Counted from the first letter of the stretch, positions 15,395 through 25,037 are shown. The stretch is 64,000 nt of DNA from JAAYEL01 sp964345835 (GCA_964345835.1 CAYFSL010000001.1:97575-161574); one strand, 5' to 3'. The notes: generated from the sequence alone by a model not told the origin. Numbers and translations: made by a program.

Positions 15395-17331
15395 CGATTT
15401 ATTATCCTTTCAAATTCATTAAGGTCTAGGGTGAATTGAATTTTTTTGCCATGATTATTAATATATGGGTTTGTAGACTTATCTAGCCTTGACAATAATT
15501 CATAGACTTCTTTATCGGTTAGATTTTTATTTTTGCTTATAGAAGAGGACAAGGCTCTTTTTTTGAAGATTTCCTTATGTTTGTTAATACTTGACTCTCT
15601 TGATAAATCGTCTATTAATGATAGGATAAAATCCCTGTCTGCTGGTTTATCTCCTATATATGGAACTGACCTAATTGCTAGGCTATCTTCTCCGAAAATA
15701 TCAACTTCCAGCCCCAAGGCTGAAAAGCTAGAAAGCTTTTCTTTAATATTTAGCATGTCTTGTAGTGAAAGCTCGATAATTATAGGTGTGACTAGTTTGT
15801 TTGTTTTAAGTTGGTCAGTAGCTAGTCTTTTTGATAGGTCATCATAAATTAATCTTTCAAAAGCGGCCCTTTGGTCGACTATTAGAAGCTGGTCTTTAAT
15901 TAAACTGTTAAAAATAAGGTATTTATTAAATACTTTACTAATAAATTGATACTGATCTGAAATATCTTTCTCAGCCTTATCCTTTTCAGTTATAAAACTT
16001 TGCATGTCTATATCTAGATTTGTATTTTCCCCTATACCTTGCTTGGTAAAATTATTTTCTTGATCTTGATTAACTTTCTCTCCTTGAATACTTTCAAAGC
16101 TAGGTGCATCTGAATAGGTTATCTCATCAAGATTAGAATCAAGGTCAATTATTTCTACAGAGTCACTGGTATCAAGGTCATCTTCATCCTCATTTTGCTT
16201 AAAATATTCCTTTGTGGTTTCATTTTCATAGGTAAATTCAATATTCTTGTAGGCATCAAGGATATTTTTATAGGAATCTCCGGACTGGAGGTCGTAGAAA
16301 TTTGGTTTATGGTCTTTTTCCTCTCCAGTAACATTTTTTGCTGTCTGTCCTTCAAATAAAGCCTTCCTAATTGTTGACTCTACTAGGTCAAATAGGTCTT
16401 CCTCCTTATTAAACTTAATCTTTTGCTTATTAGGAGATATATTAATATCAATGTTTTCCGCCTTTGTTTTAATAAATAGTTGAAAGGCTGGAAACCTTCC
16501 CGATGGTATTAGTGAAAGGTAATTTTTCTCTATTATTTTAACAAGATCAGGACTTTCTATATACCTATCATTTACAAATATATATTGCATAGACCTGTTG
16601 GCCTTATAAAAATGGCTATTTGATATGAAGCCTTTGACCTGGTAGTCAGATGAAAAGGAGTCAATTTCTATTGAATTGTTTACATAGTCCTGAGAGAACA
16701 AGACTCTTAAATTATCCTCAAGGGAGTTTGTGGATAGGGTTGAAAATATCTCCCTGTCATCTTTAATGTAACTAAAACCTATGCCAGGCTTTGAAATTGC
16801 GAGGTTATACATTATTGAAGTTATCTTGTTTGCCTCACTAATATCTGATCCCAGGAATTTTTTTCTAACAGGTAGACTGTCAAAAAGACCAGTTACCTCT
16901 ATACTTGTCCCCTTATTCATTGCTATAGATTTTTTTTCAAGCAGCTTATTATCTTTGTAGGAAAGATAGCTTCCCGAGCTTTCTTCTTCGACCTTGGTAT
17001 AGACCAAAAGTTGGGATACAGCGATAATTGATGCCAACGCCTCTCCTCTAAATCCCATAGTATAACTATCATAGAGGTCTTCAAAGGAGCTTATTTTAGA
17101 GGTTGCATGTCTTAGAAAAGCTGTTTCAACATCATCCTTACTTATTCCACTCCCATTATCGCTTACTTTAATATATGATTTACCGCCGTTTTTAATTTGT
17201 ACGTTAATTTGACTTGCGCCTGCATCGATTGAATTTTCAACTAATTCCTTTATTATTGAGGCGGGTCTTTCAACTACTTCTCCCGCGGCAATCTTTTGAA
17301 TAGTTTCGTTGTCTAATAATTTAATTTTCAA
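15391..17331 (-). CDS. mutL: DNA mismatch repair protein MutL (degraded C-terminal metal site)
   Basis: Matchmaker ATPase of mismatch repair, 646 aa. The N-terminal GHKL motifs are intact: ELVENSIDAGA (about 30-40), DNGSGIS and GFRGEALASI. A long acidic linker (about 330-450) leads to the dimerisation domain. The endonuclease motif normally DQHA-x2-ER-x4-E reads DQRAAFERLIYD (bases 15860-15905), the second motif reads KRALSSSISKN and the usual CPHGRP reads NNHGKK, so most zinc ligands are missing. It starts at TTG 17331 after AGGTGATT, inside the end of mutS. Confidence 0.93.
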   Translation of the reverse strand: MKIKLLDNETIQKIAAGEVVERPASIIKELVENSIDAGASQINVQIKNGGKSYIKVSDNGSGISKDDVETAFLRHATSKISSFEDLYDSYTMGFRGEALASIIAVSQLLVYTKVEEESSGSYLSYKDNKLLEKKSIAMNKGTSIEVTGLFDSLPVRKKFLGSDISEANKITSIMYNLAISKPGIGFSYIKDDREIFSTLSTNSLEDNLRVLFSQDYVNNSIEIDSFSSDYQVKGFISNSHFYKANRSMQYIFVNDRYIESPDLVKIIEKNYLSLIPSGRFPAFQLFIKTKAENIDINISPNKQKIKFNKEEDLFDLVESTIRKALFEGQTAKNVTGEEKDHKPNFYDLQSGDSYKNILDAYKNIEFTYENETTKEYFKQNEDEDDLDTSDSVEIIDLDSNLDEITYSDAPSFESIQGEKVNQDQENNFTKQGIGENTNLDIDMQSFITEKDKAEKDISDQYQFISKVFNKYLIFNSLIKDQLLIVDQRAAFERLIYDDLSKRLATDQLKTNKLVTPIIIELSLQDMLNIKEKLSSFSALGLEVDIFGEDSLAIRSVPYIGDKPADRDFILSLIDDLSRESSINKHKEIFKKRALSSSISKNKNLTDKEVYELLSRLDKSTNPYINNHGKKIQFTLDLNEFERIINR

Positions 17332-19921
17332 TCAAATCACCTGCCCTTGTCTTTAAGTCATATAGGTAGTCATAGGCCTCTTTTGCTGTCATATCGTCAA
17401 GATTCTTATCAGATATTTCCTTAAGTAAGAGGTCCTTTTCTAAGTTGTTAAAGTTTATAACCACTTGGTTGGCTTTTTCATATACAAAATCGATGTTATT
17501 TCCTTCCATTGATTTAAGAATCTGCTTGGCCCTGTCTATAATATTGGAAGGTAGGCCAGAAAGTTTAGCTACTTCGATTCCATAGCTTTTGTCGGCAGAA
17601 CCAGGAAGGATTTTTCTCAAGAAGATCAGGTTGCCATTTTCTTCAAGGATATCAACCTTGTAGTTCTTAACATTTTCGAGCTTTTCTGCTAGCTGGGTTA
17701 GTTCGTGATAGTGGGTGGCAAATAGGGTGTTGGCTTTAAGATTTTTACTCATATACTCAACTATTGCAACTGCAATACTTAAGCCGTCATTTGTGCTTGT
17801 TCCCCTACCGACCTCATCTAGGATAACAAAACTATCAGGACTAGCATTATTGATTATATTACTCATCTCTTTCATTTCAATCATAAAAGTTGAGTCTCCC
17901 CTCGCTAGGTTATCCGATGCACCTATCCTGGTAAAAATAGCATCGGAAATTGGGAGGTCACATGAGCTTGCAGGTACGAAGGAGCCAATCTGAGCCATTA
18001 GTATTATTAGGGCTACTTGTCTCATATAGGTTGATTTACCAGCCATATTAGGCCCAGTAATTATTTGTATCCTATTATCAGTTGAGCCTATTGAGGTATT
18101 ATTAGGAATAAAAGCATTCATATCAAGGCTCTTTTCTATTACAGGGTGTCTTCCATCCTCAATTTTAATTATCCCCCTGTTATTAAAGCTAGGCCTTGTG
18201 TAATTATTTGCCTTTGCTACCCTGGCTAGGGATAAGATTGCGTCTAAAGATGCAATAGTATCAGTTGTAGCCTTAATTCTAAGGGATTGGTCTGCAATTT
18301 TCTCCCTGATAGCAACAAAAATACTATACTCAAGTTCCTTGGTATCTGCTTGACTTCCTAGTATTTTATCCGATATTTCATTCAACCTTGTCGTTATATA
18401 TCTTTCAGAATTTTTAAGGGTTTGTCTTCTTATAAAGTATTCAGGGGCTTGACCAATATTGGATTTAGTTAATTCAATAAAATAGCCAATATTTTTATTA
18501 TAGGATATTCTCAAGTTCTTTATAGAACTTTCTTCCCTTAGCTCTTTTTCATACTCTACCATTTCTTCTTTACCGTGGACAGAGTCATATTTAAGCTTAT
18601 CTAGCCTTTCTGAGTAGCCTTCCTTGATTAGGTCGCCTTCAGTTATTAGAATAGGTGGATTGTCTAAGATAGCTCTATCGATAAGCTGGTAAATGTCTTC
18701 CAAGCTGTCAATGCTTTTTGAGATTGACTTTAGTCTGGTAGACCTAGATAGGGATAGGAGTTCTTTAATAGATGGTAGTCTGCTTATGGAATGCTTAAGG
18801 TTTATTATCTCCTTGGCATTTGCCTTTTGATAAGATATTTTAGAAAGGATCCTTTCTAAATCAAATATCTCATTAAGATAGCTTTTTAGCTGGTCGAAGG
18901 TCAAAGTGTCTTCTATAAGGTCCTGGATTAGGTCTAGCCTATCCTCAATCTCATTTTTGTCTATTAAGGGAAATTCTAACCAGGAATTAAGCTTCCTTGA
19001 TCCCATAGGGGTATTTGTTTTGTCAAGAACGGAAATCAAGCTAAATTTAGTACCGCCATCAGATAGGTTTCTATGAATTTCAAGATTATTCCTGGTCCCC
19101 GAATCTATCTTCATAAACCTTTCAGTTTCAATGTATTCTAAGTCATTTATATGCTTTAATTGGACGTTTTGAAATAGGTAGACATAGTCAATTAGCATTT
19201 TAGAAGCTATTATAGAATAGTAGTGTTTCTCTAGATTTTTATCAATTTTCTTTCCCAGGGTTTCATTTAAAGCTTCAATAGATTTTTTAACATCTGATAA
19301 ATCAGGGTCTATAATTGATAAAAAGATATTTTTTTCTCTTATATAGCTATTAAATGTCTTGTCCTCTATATTCTTATTTAAAAGAACTTCACTAGGGTTG
19401 ACCTTTACAATAAAGTCTAGTAGCTGCCTACTAGACCTAATATTAAGTATCTCAGAGCATTTAAATTCTCCTGTAGTTATGTCAATATAGCTTAGTCCAT
19501 ATGACTGGTTAGAGCTAAAAATAGCAAGTAAAAAGTTATTATCCTTTTTATTTGAGTCTATATCGGTGATGGTTCCAGGGGTTATGATTTTAGTAATAGC
19601 CCTTTGGACCAGCCCCTTAGCAAGGCGTGGATCTTCCATCTGCTCAACTATTGCTACCTTATGACCATTTTCGACAAGTCTATTAAGATATACGTCTGCT
19701 ACATGGTGGGGAACCCCACACATAGGGGCCTTCTGCCCTCCCCCACAGTCCCTTGCTGTAAGGGCTATTTCAAGCTCTTTTGCGACTAGTATAGCATCAT
19801 CAAAAAACATTTCATAGAAATCTCCTAGTCTGTAGAAGAGAATAGCATCTTTATTATTATTTTTTATATCCATATACTGCTTCATCATAGGAGTTAATTT
19901 GTCTAAATCAATTTTGGTCAT
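17321..19921 (-). CDS. mutS: DNA mismatch repair protein MutS
   Basis: Mismatch-recognition ATPase, 866 aa, full length. The N-terminal mismatch-binding Phe-x-Glu is present in RLGDFYEMFFDDA (about 28-40). Connector, core and clamp domains follow, then Walker A GPNMAGKSTYMRQ (near 620), Walker B VILDEVGRGTS and ATHYHEL. GGTGGAGAT precedes the ATG. The upstream junction with miaB carries a 19-bp tandem duplication. It overlaps mutL by 11 bases. Confidence 0.96.
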   Translation of the reverse strand: MTKIDLDKLTPMMKQYMDIKNNNKDAILFYRLGDFYEMFFDDAILVAKELEIALTARDCGGGQKAPMCGVPHHVADVYLNRLVENGHKVAIVEQMEDPRLAKGLVQRAITKIITPGTITDIDSNKKDNNFLLAIFSSNQSYGLSYIDITTGEFKCSEILNIRSSRQLLDFIVKVNPSEVLLNKNIEDKTFNSYIREKNIFLSIIDPDLSDVKKSIEALNETLGKKIDKNLEKHYYSIIASKMLIDYVYLFQNVQLKHINDLEYIETERFMKIDSGTRNNLEIHRNLSDGGTKFSLISVLDKTNTPMGSRKLNSWLEFPLIDKNEIEDRLDLIQDLIEDTLTFDQLKSYLNEIFDLERILSKISYQKANAKEIINLKHSISRLPSIKELLSLSRSTRLKSISKSIDSLEDIYQLIDRAILDNPPILITEGDLIKEGYSERLDKLKYDSVHGKEEMVEYEKELREESSIKNLRISYNKNIGYFIELTKSNIGQAPEYFIRRQTLKNSERYITTRLNEISDKILGSQADTKELEYSIFVAIREKIADQSLRIKATTDTIASLDAILSLARVAKANNYTRPSFNNRGIIKIEDGRHPVIEKSLDMNAFIPNNTSIGSTDNRIQIITGPNMAGKSTYMRQVALIILMAQIGSFVPASSCDLPISDAIFTRIGASDNLARGDSTFMIEMKEMSNIINNASPDSFVILDEVGRGTSTNDGLSIAVAIVEYMSKNLKANTLFATHYHELTQLAEKLENVKNYKVDILEENGNLIFLRKILPGSADKSYGIEVAKLSGLPSNIIDRAKQILKSMEGNNIDFVYEKANQVVINFNNLEKDLLLKEISDKNLDDMTAKEAYDYLYDLKTRAGDLIEN

Positions 19922-19927
19922 ATCTCC

Positions 19928-19965
19928 ACCTACTTATTCTTACTTTACCTACTTATTCTTACTTT
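19928..19965. repeat. 19-bp tandem duplication at the miaB-mutS junction
   Basis: ACCTACTTATTCTTACTTT occurs twice in perfect tandem (19928-19946 and 19947-19965). The second copy covers the miaB stop and the first abuts the mutS SD, so the duplication lengthened the intergenic spacer. Confidence 0.9.
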
Positions 19966-21263
19966 ATAAGGTCGCCTTCTAAGGTAAAAGATGTATGATT
20001 TGTAACCTTTACATCAACTACTTGTCCTATTAGCGAATCATCGCCCTTAAAGTGGATCAATTTGTTGCTAAAGGTTCTACCGCTTAACATCTCATCGTTG
20101 TTCTTGCTAACATTTTCAACGATAACCTTATGAACTTTGCCTTCTTCTTTTTTGTTGTTTTCATTAAATATAGGATAAATTTCGTCTAAAAGCTCTTGGA
20201 ACCTTCTTGAGGCAACATCTTTAGGGATTTGGTCTTCCCTTTTAGCAGCTGGCGTTCCTTCTCTTGGTGAGTAAATGAAGGTAAAGGCAGAATCAAATCT
20301 GGCCTTTTTACAAAGGTCTATGGTAGCTTGGTGGTCTTCTTCTGTTTCTCCAGGAAAGCCTACAATTATATCTGTCGTAATAGCAATATCCGGCATTTTT
20401 GCCCTAAGTTTCTCTACAAGTTGAAGGTAATCATCAGAGCTATATTTCCTATTCATTTCTTTTAAGACCTTGTCACTTCCTGATTGGAGAGGAAGATGAA
20501 AATGTCTTGCAATCATCTTTATATCAGCCATGGCTTGAATTAATTCATCTGAAAGGTCTTTTGGATGAGAAGTCATAAATCTTAATATGTCAAGATTTTT
20601 AACCTCTTTGTCTATAGCATAGAGAAGCTCTGGAAAGCTATGTCCCAAGTCTTTTCCATAGGAGTTAACGTTTTGTCCAAGCAGGGTGACTTCCTTATAG
20701 CCTCGATCTGCAAGGTTTTTCACCTCATTTACAATTTCTTCAAGAGGTCTTGAGCTTTCTCTTCCCCTAGCATAAGGCACAATACAATAAGTACAGAAGT
20801 TATTACAGCCATTCATTATTGATACATAGGCTGAAAAGTCATGCTGCCTTATATACGCATGGTCAACATCCTTGTATTCTTCAACATCGACTACCATTTG
20901 ATTTGTAGTCTTATGAAGACTAATTAATTCAGGTAATTTATCAATATTTCTCGTTCCGAAAATAATATCGACATGCTTATATTTTTCTTGGATAACATTT
21001 CTTGCTTCACCTGTTGACATCATACATCCACAAACTGCTAGGATCATATTTGGTTTAGATTTCTTTAGTCTTTTTATAGCTCCCAGGTGACCGTAGACCT
21101 TAAGCTCAGCATTTTCCCTAATTAGACAAGTGTTATAAACGATAAAGTCTGCGTCATTTTCATCATCAGTTGGCTTGTAACCCAAGTCTTCAAGGATATA
21201 GGCTATTCTTTCAGAATCGTGTTCGTTTGCCTGACATCCGTAAGTAAATATTTTATATTTCAT
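19959..21263 (-). CDS. miaB: tRNA-2-methylthio-N6-dimethylallyladenosine synthase
   Basis: Radical-SAM methylthiotransferase acting on i6A37, the product of MiaA. 434 aa. The N-terminal domain has the three cysteines for the auxiliary cluster (YGCQAN, NTCLIRE, AVCGCM). The radical-SAM motif CNNFCTYC is near residue 150, and a C-terminal TRAM domain binds tRNA. I chose ATG 21263, five bases after AGGAG; an ATG four codons earlier (21275) overlaps that SD. First gene of the mutSL run. Confidence 0.94.
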   Translation of the reverse strand: MKYKIFTYGCQANEHDSERIAYILEDLGYKPTDDENDADFIVYNTCLIRENAELKVYGHLGAIKRLKKSKPNMILAVCGCMMSTGEARNVIQEKYKHVDIIFGTRNIDKLPELISLHKTTNQMVVDVEEYKDVDHAYIRQHDFSAYVSIMNGCNNFCTYCIVPYARGRESSRPLEEIVNEVKNLADRGYKEVTLLGQNVNSYGKDLGHSFPELLYAIDKEVKNLDILRFMTSHPKDLSDELIQAMADIKMIARHFHLPLQSGSDKVLKEMNRKYSSDDYLQLVEKLRAKMPDIAITTDIIVGFPGETEEDHQATIDLCKKARFDSAFTFIYSPREGTPAAKREDQIPKDVASRRFQELLDEIYPIFNENNKKEEGKVHKVIVENVSKNNDEMLSGRTFSNKLIHFKGDDSLIGQVVDVKVTNHTSFTLEGDLIK

Positions 21264-21317
21264 AAATCTCCTCATAATATATCTTCATTTATAGTATACA
21301 CCTAATAATATCATAAA

Positions 21318-22232
21318 TTAGGCTTTTGATGCACTATCCTTAGGCGTCTTATTGATAAAATAAACTCCCAAAACAACTAAAATTAAGCCTAAAACTACAT
21401 ATATGCTAAAGCTTTCTTTAAGAATAATCGCCGAGAATATAGCACCAAAAATTGGGATAAATAACCTTAATATTGTAACCTCTGATGCTTGGTTTTCACT
21501 AAGGATCTTATACCAGATAGTAAATGCAAGAGCTGAAAGAAATCCTGAGTATATAAGTAAAAGAATTGCTTCTTTCGTTATAGTAATCTCCGTCTTACTG
21601 CCTATAAGTCCCATAATTATTAGAACGATTGATCCTGATAACATCTGCCCACATGTGAGAATTGTGGCAGGTATATTTTTACCTCTAACCTTAACAAAAA
21701 TCGTAGAAAATGCCATTGCAATCCCTGATATTAACAGGTATCCCTCTCCATTAAAGCTAATGTTAAAATCAAGGCTTTTATTCAAATTTGATACGATTAT
21801 CCCCAAAAACCCTAAGATAATTGCTAGGACCTTATACTTACTAATCGGTTCTTTTAATAAAATAAATGCTAATATAACTGAAAGGAAGGTTGAAGCTGAT
21901 TGGAAAATTGAAGACTTTATTCCACTTGTATTACCAACTCCTATATAAAAGAAAATATAGTTTATGGTTGTTGACAATAGTCCTAATATTATTATTGTTT
22001 TGATATTTCCCCTAAAGTATTTTAGGTCCTTCTTATCAGTAAAAAGTATATATATTAAAACCAATATCCCTGAGATAAAGAACCTTATACCTGCTAAAAG
22101 AATTTTGCTATAAGTATCAGAAGAGGATATTGAAAAATATTTATAAGTCAGCTTTAAAACTGGAAAGGCTGATCCCCATAAGGCCATGGCTACCAAGGCA
22201 AGTACTATAGTCTTAATTTTTTTATTATTCAT
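21318..22232 (-). CDS. EamA/DMT-family transporter
   Basis: Ten predicted membrane helices in two repeated EamA halves, about 304 aa; drug/metabolite transporter superfamily. The N-terminus MALWGSAFPVLKLTYKYF and the second-half FSTIFVKVRGK region are typical. The substrate cannot be inferred. Two consecutive ATGs (22235, 22232) follow AGGAG; the second has the better five-base spacing. It stands alone between the S1 terminator and miaB. Confidence 0.82.
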   Translation of the reverse strand: MNNKKIKTIVLALVAMALWGSAFPVLKLTYKYFSISSSDTYSKILLAGIRFFISGILVLIYILFTDKKDLKYFRGNIKTIIILGLLSTTINYIFFYIGVGNTSGIKSSIFQSASTFLSVILAFILLKEPISKYKVLAIILGFLGIIVSNLNKSLDFNISFNGEGYLLISGIAMAFSTIFVKVRGKNIPATILTCGQMLSGSIVLIIMGLIGSKTEITITKEAILLLIYSGFLSALAFTIWYKILSENQASEVTILRLFIPIFGAIFSAIILKESFSIYVVLGLILVVLGVYFINKTPKDSASKA

Positions 22233-22258
22233 CATTTCTCCTATCTTAAAGTAAATAA

Positions 22259-22282
22259 ATAAGGAGAGTTGCCTCTCCTTAT
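22259..22282 (-). terminator. Terminator after S1
   Basis: ATAAGGAGAG (22259-22268) pairs with CTCTCCTTAT (22273-22282) around a four-base loop. The minus strand then reads TTATTTATTTAC. It stops transcription from the S1 gene. Confidence 0.8.
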
Positions 22283-22319
22283 CATAAATTATTATTTGTA
22301 ATAATACTTTTGTCTATTA

Positions 22320-23615
22320 TTATTCTTCAGTATTTTCTTCAACTTCAGAAGTTTCTTCTACATTAGTATTATCTTCTGCTGGTTCTTCAACAGCTGGTTC
22401 AAGGTTTAGACCATCTAAAAGCTCACCAAAGTTAGTTCCGAAAGTATTTTCGTCTGCGAAGTTATCACTTGCATTGTTAACTACTGGCTTTCTTTCTCTT
22501 TTTTCTCTTCTTGGTCTAGCTGGTCTATCAAAAGACTTATTATCTCTAGCTGGTTCTTTTGGTTCCATTAGAGCTTTCATGCTTAGAGAAATTCTTTGTT
22601 GGTCAGCATCGATATCAAGAATCTTAACTTCAACTTCATCTCCAATATTTAGTACATCTGATGGTTTTTCAACGTGATCTGTACTTACTTGAGATACGTG
22701 AACTAATCCTTCAACGCCTTCTTCTAGTCTTACGAAAGCACCAAAGTCTAATAGGTTAACAACTGTACCCTTAACAGCATCCCCAACCTTGTTATTCTTA
22801 AGGAATAAATCAAAAGGTTTTTCTTGTACTTGCTTCAAACCTAGGGAAACTCTATTTTTTTCTCTATTAGCCTTTAAGACTAAAGCTTCAACTTCTTGTC
22901 CAACTTCTAGTACGTCTGAAGGCTTATCAATTCTTTCCCAGGAAATGTCAGATACGTGGATTAATGCATCAACTCCGCCTAGGTCAACGAATGCACCAAA
23001 GTCTACTAATCTAACTACTTTACCAGTAATTTTTTCACCAACTACGATTTTTTCCCAAACGCCATCAAGCTTTTCTTCTAATACAGCCTTGCTTGATAGT
23101 ACAACTCTTTTCTTTCTTTCATCTATGCTGATGATCTTACATTCAAGAGTTTGGCCAACGAATTGTTTGAAGTTCTTTATGAAATAAGTTGTAATTTGTG
23201 ATGCAGGAATGAATCCGTTAATTCCCATAACAGTAACTACAAGGCCGCCAGTATTATCTCCAGTAACTTCAGCTTGTACTTTTTCATTATTTTCAAAAGC
23301 ACCTAATAGTTTCTTCCAATTCTTTAAACCTTCTACTCTTCTTGTGGATAGAGCAACATTGCCTTCACCATCATCCAACTTAATTACAAAAACATCAATT
23401 TCTTGACCTTCAGAGAATGCTTTAGTTGGATCTAAAGCTTCTTCCTTTGACATCTCATCTAACTTGATGATTCCGTCAGCACGGTATTTAATGTCTACAA
23501 AAACTTCTGTTTCTTTAACATTAATTACTGTTCCTTTAACAATATCCTTAGGATAAATCCTAATCATACTGTCTTCTACTTGTTCCATAAATTCTTCATT
23601 TGTTAAATTGTCCAT
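22320..23615 (-). CDS. rpsA: 30S ribosomal protein S1 homologue (four S1 domains)
   Basis: RNA-binding protein with four S1 repeats at roughly residues 17-85, 100-170, 190-258 and 275-344 (for example GKVVRLVDFGAFVDLGGVDALIHVSDIS and the similar GTVVNLLDFGAFVRLEEGVEGLVHVS). An acidic, low-complexity tail follows. 431 aa, a usual Firmicute length. AGGAGG (23629-23634) is 13 bases from the ATG, wider than usual, with in-frame ATA ATA between. The gene has its own promoter and a leader hairpin. Confidence 0.9.
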   Translation of the reverse strand: MDNLTNEEFMEQVEDSMIRIYPKDIVKGTVINVKETEVFVDIKYRADGIIKLDEMSKEEALDPTKAFSEGQEIDVFVIKLDDGEGNVALSTRRVEGLKNWKKLLGAFENNEKVQAEVTGDNTGGLVVTVMGINGFIPASQITTYFIKNFKQFVGQTLECKIISIDERKKRVVLSSKAVLEEKLDGVWEKIVVGEKITGKVVRLVDFGAFVDLGGVDALIHVSDISWERIDKPSDVLEVGQEVEALVLKANREKNRVSLGLKQVQEKPFDLFLKNNKVGDAVKGTVVNLLDFGAFVRLEEGVEGLVHVSQVSTDHVEKPSDVLNIGDEVEVKILDIDADQQRISLSMKALMEPKEPARDNKSFDRPARPRREKRERKPVVNNASDNFADENTFGTNFGELLDGLNLEPAVEEPAEDNTNVEETSEVEENTEE

Positions 23616-23640
23616 TATTATTTGACGACCTCCTAATATT

Positions 23641-23663
23641 CAGTAGGGTAAAATTACCCACTG
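23641..23663 (-). promoter_or_regulatory. Leader hairpin of the S1 gene
   Basis: CAGT-GGGTAA...TTACCC-ACTG with one bulged A forms a ten-pair stem just upstream of the S1 SD and immediately after the predicted transcription start. It may protect the 5' end or mediate autoregulation; both are inference. Confidence 0.55.
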
Positions 23664-23672
23664 TCTTTCTCT

Positions 23673-23701
23673 ATTGTATAATAAAATACAAAGTAATGCA
23701 A
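23673..23701 (-). promoter_or_regulatory. S1 gene promoter
   Basis: Minus strand -35 TTGCAT (23696-23701), 17-base spacer, -10 TACAAT (23673-23678). The -35 lies within the arm and loop of the upstream terminator hairpin. Confidence 0.7.
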
Positions 23702-23730
23702 AAATATTTTCTAAATTTACATTACTTTGT
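23688..23730 (-). terminator. Terminator after plsC
   Basis: Perfect 11-bp stem ACAAAGTAATG (23688-23698) with CATTACTTTGT (23720-23730), then minus-strand ATTTTATTAT. It closes the long efp-to-plsC run and overlaps the S1 promoter. Confidence 0.72.
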
Positions 23731-23818
23731 GATTTTTATAAAATACTATATTTAAAATTTTTGATTTTCTGTAAAATATTTGATGAAATAATACTAATTA
23801 TATTCAATTAACTAGCAA

Positions 23819-24394
23819 TTAAACAATCTCATAAATTGACTTGTAAACGTCTTCGGCTATTTTATCGTAAGCTTGTCTTTTGTCTAAATCTTTGTAGTCA
23901 TTTATCTTAATTACGGGTTTGAAGTCTAGTCTCATACGTCCAAAGAGCCTATATCCATTAACTATTTCAAGTGGAAGGATGTCTGCATTAGCCTTTAGAG
24001 CTATATATCCTATACCATTTTTTATGTTTTCTTTTTTAACTTCTTTCACCCTTGTTCCTTCTGGGAATATCCCCAAGTACTTATCTTCATTTAGAACTTT
24101 TACGCACTTTTTTACAGCCTTTAGATCAATACCTTCCCTATCTATAGGAAAAGCCCCTAATTTATTCATGAAATAGGCTAGAAACTTGTTATCAAAAAGT
24201 TCCTTTTTGGATACAAAATATATATGATTCTTTCTAAACCCTAGAGCTAGAGTAAAAGGATCCATAAGGTTAATATGGTTAGAACATATTATTAGCTTGC
24301 CTTCTGGTAGGTCTTTGGGTTTATTTTTTAATGTGAAAAAGAAAAATATTTTATATATTGGCCATAGTAAATAGTATAAAAATTTATATAACAT
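23819..24394 (-). CDS. plsC: 1-acyl-sn-glycerol-3-phosphate acyltransferase
   Basis: Membrane-bound acyltransferase making phosphatidic acid from lysophosphatidate. 191 aa. A hydrophobic N-terminus precedes the catalytic NH-x4-D box SNHINLMDPF (about residues 35-44), and the acceptor motif FPEGTR follows near 115. GAGG lies before the ATG, and the gene overlaps cmk by 11 bases. The cmk-plsC-rpsA order is common in clostridia. Confidence 0.93.
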   Translation of the reverse strand: MLYKFLYYLLWPIYKIFFFFTLKNKPKDLPEGKLIICSNHINLMDPFTLALGFRKNHIYFVSKKELFDNKFLAYFMNKLGAFPIDREGIDLKAVKKCVKVLNEDKYLGIFPEGTRVKEVKKENIKNGIGYIALKANADILPLEIVNGYRLFGRMRLDFKPVIKINDYKDLDKRQAYDKIAEDVYKSIYEIV

Positions 24395-25037
24395 TTTTTT
24401 CCTCTAAATATTTTATCATTTTGTCTACAACTTCATTAATTGAAAGCTCAGATGAGTCAATCTCTATAGCGTCCTCTGCCTTAATTAGTGGGGAAATCTT
24501 TCTATTGCTATCATAGTCGTCCCTTCTTAGTATATCTTCAAGGATTTCCTCATAACTTGAACTAGTTGACCCAAGTTGAAGTAATCTTCTTTTTGCCCTT
24601 GTTTCGGCTTTAGCTGTTAGAAAAAACTTGATTGAAGCATCTGGCAAGACATGACTACCAATATCTCTACCGTCTACTACAATGTTAGACTTACTCGAAA
24701 TCCTCCTTTGTTCTTCAACCAGCCTTTCTCTTACCGCTTTATAGCTAGAGATTAAGGAAACATTTTTAGTGACCTCTTGGCTTCTTATCTCCTCGTCAAC
24801 ATTAATACCATTTAGGTAGAAGCTTCCATTTATTATATTAAGCTCAATATTAGCAAGCTTTTTTTCAACCACACCTTCATCTTCTAAATCGCTTTTGTTT
24901 TGTAAAAAATAAAGGGTGTAGGCCCTATACATAGCCCCAGTATCTAGGTATTCGAAATTGATTTTATCAGCTAGTAATTTTGATATTGTCGATTTTCCAG
25001 CCCCGGCTGGTCCATCAATTGCTATTGATTTATACAT
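24384..25037 (-). CDS. cmk: Cytidylate kinase
   Basis: Phosphorylates CMP and dCMP. 217 aa. P-loop IDGPAGAGKST at residues 6-16, the substrate motif YLDTGAMYRAYTL and VVDGRDIGSHVLPDA. ATG 25037 follows GGAGGAAGTG; a longer reading to 25121 lies inside the preceding oxidoreductase gene and is not supported. It overlaps that gene by eight bases. Confidence 0.94.
   Translation of the reverse strand: MYKSIAIDGPAGAGKSTISKLLADKINFEYLDTGAMYRAYTLYFLQNKSDLEDEGVVEKKLANIELNIINGSFYLNGINVDEEIRSQEVTKNVSLISSYKAVRERLVEEQRRISSKSNIVVDGRDIGSHVLPDASIKFFLTAKAETRAKRRLLQLGSTSSSYEEILEDILRRDDYDSNRKISPLIKAEDAIEIDSSELSINEVVDKMIKYLEEKNVI

Noticed and set aside
22474..23406. Plus-strand open frames opposite the S1 gene
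   Set aside because: Antisense shadows of the repetitive S1 domains, with no SD or recognisable protein.
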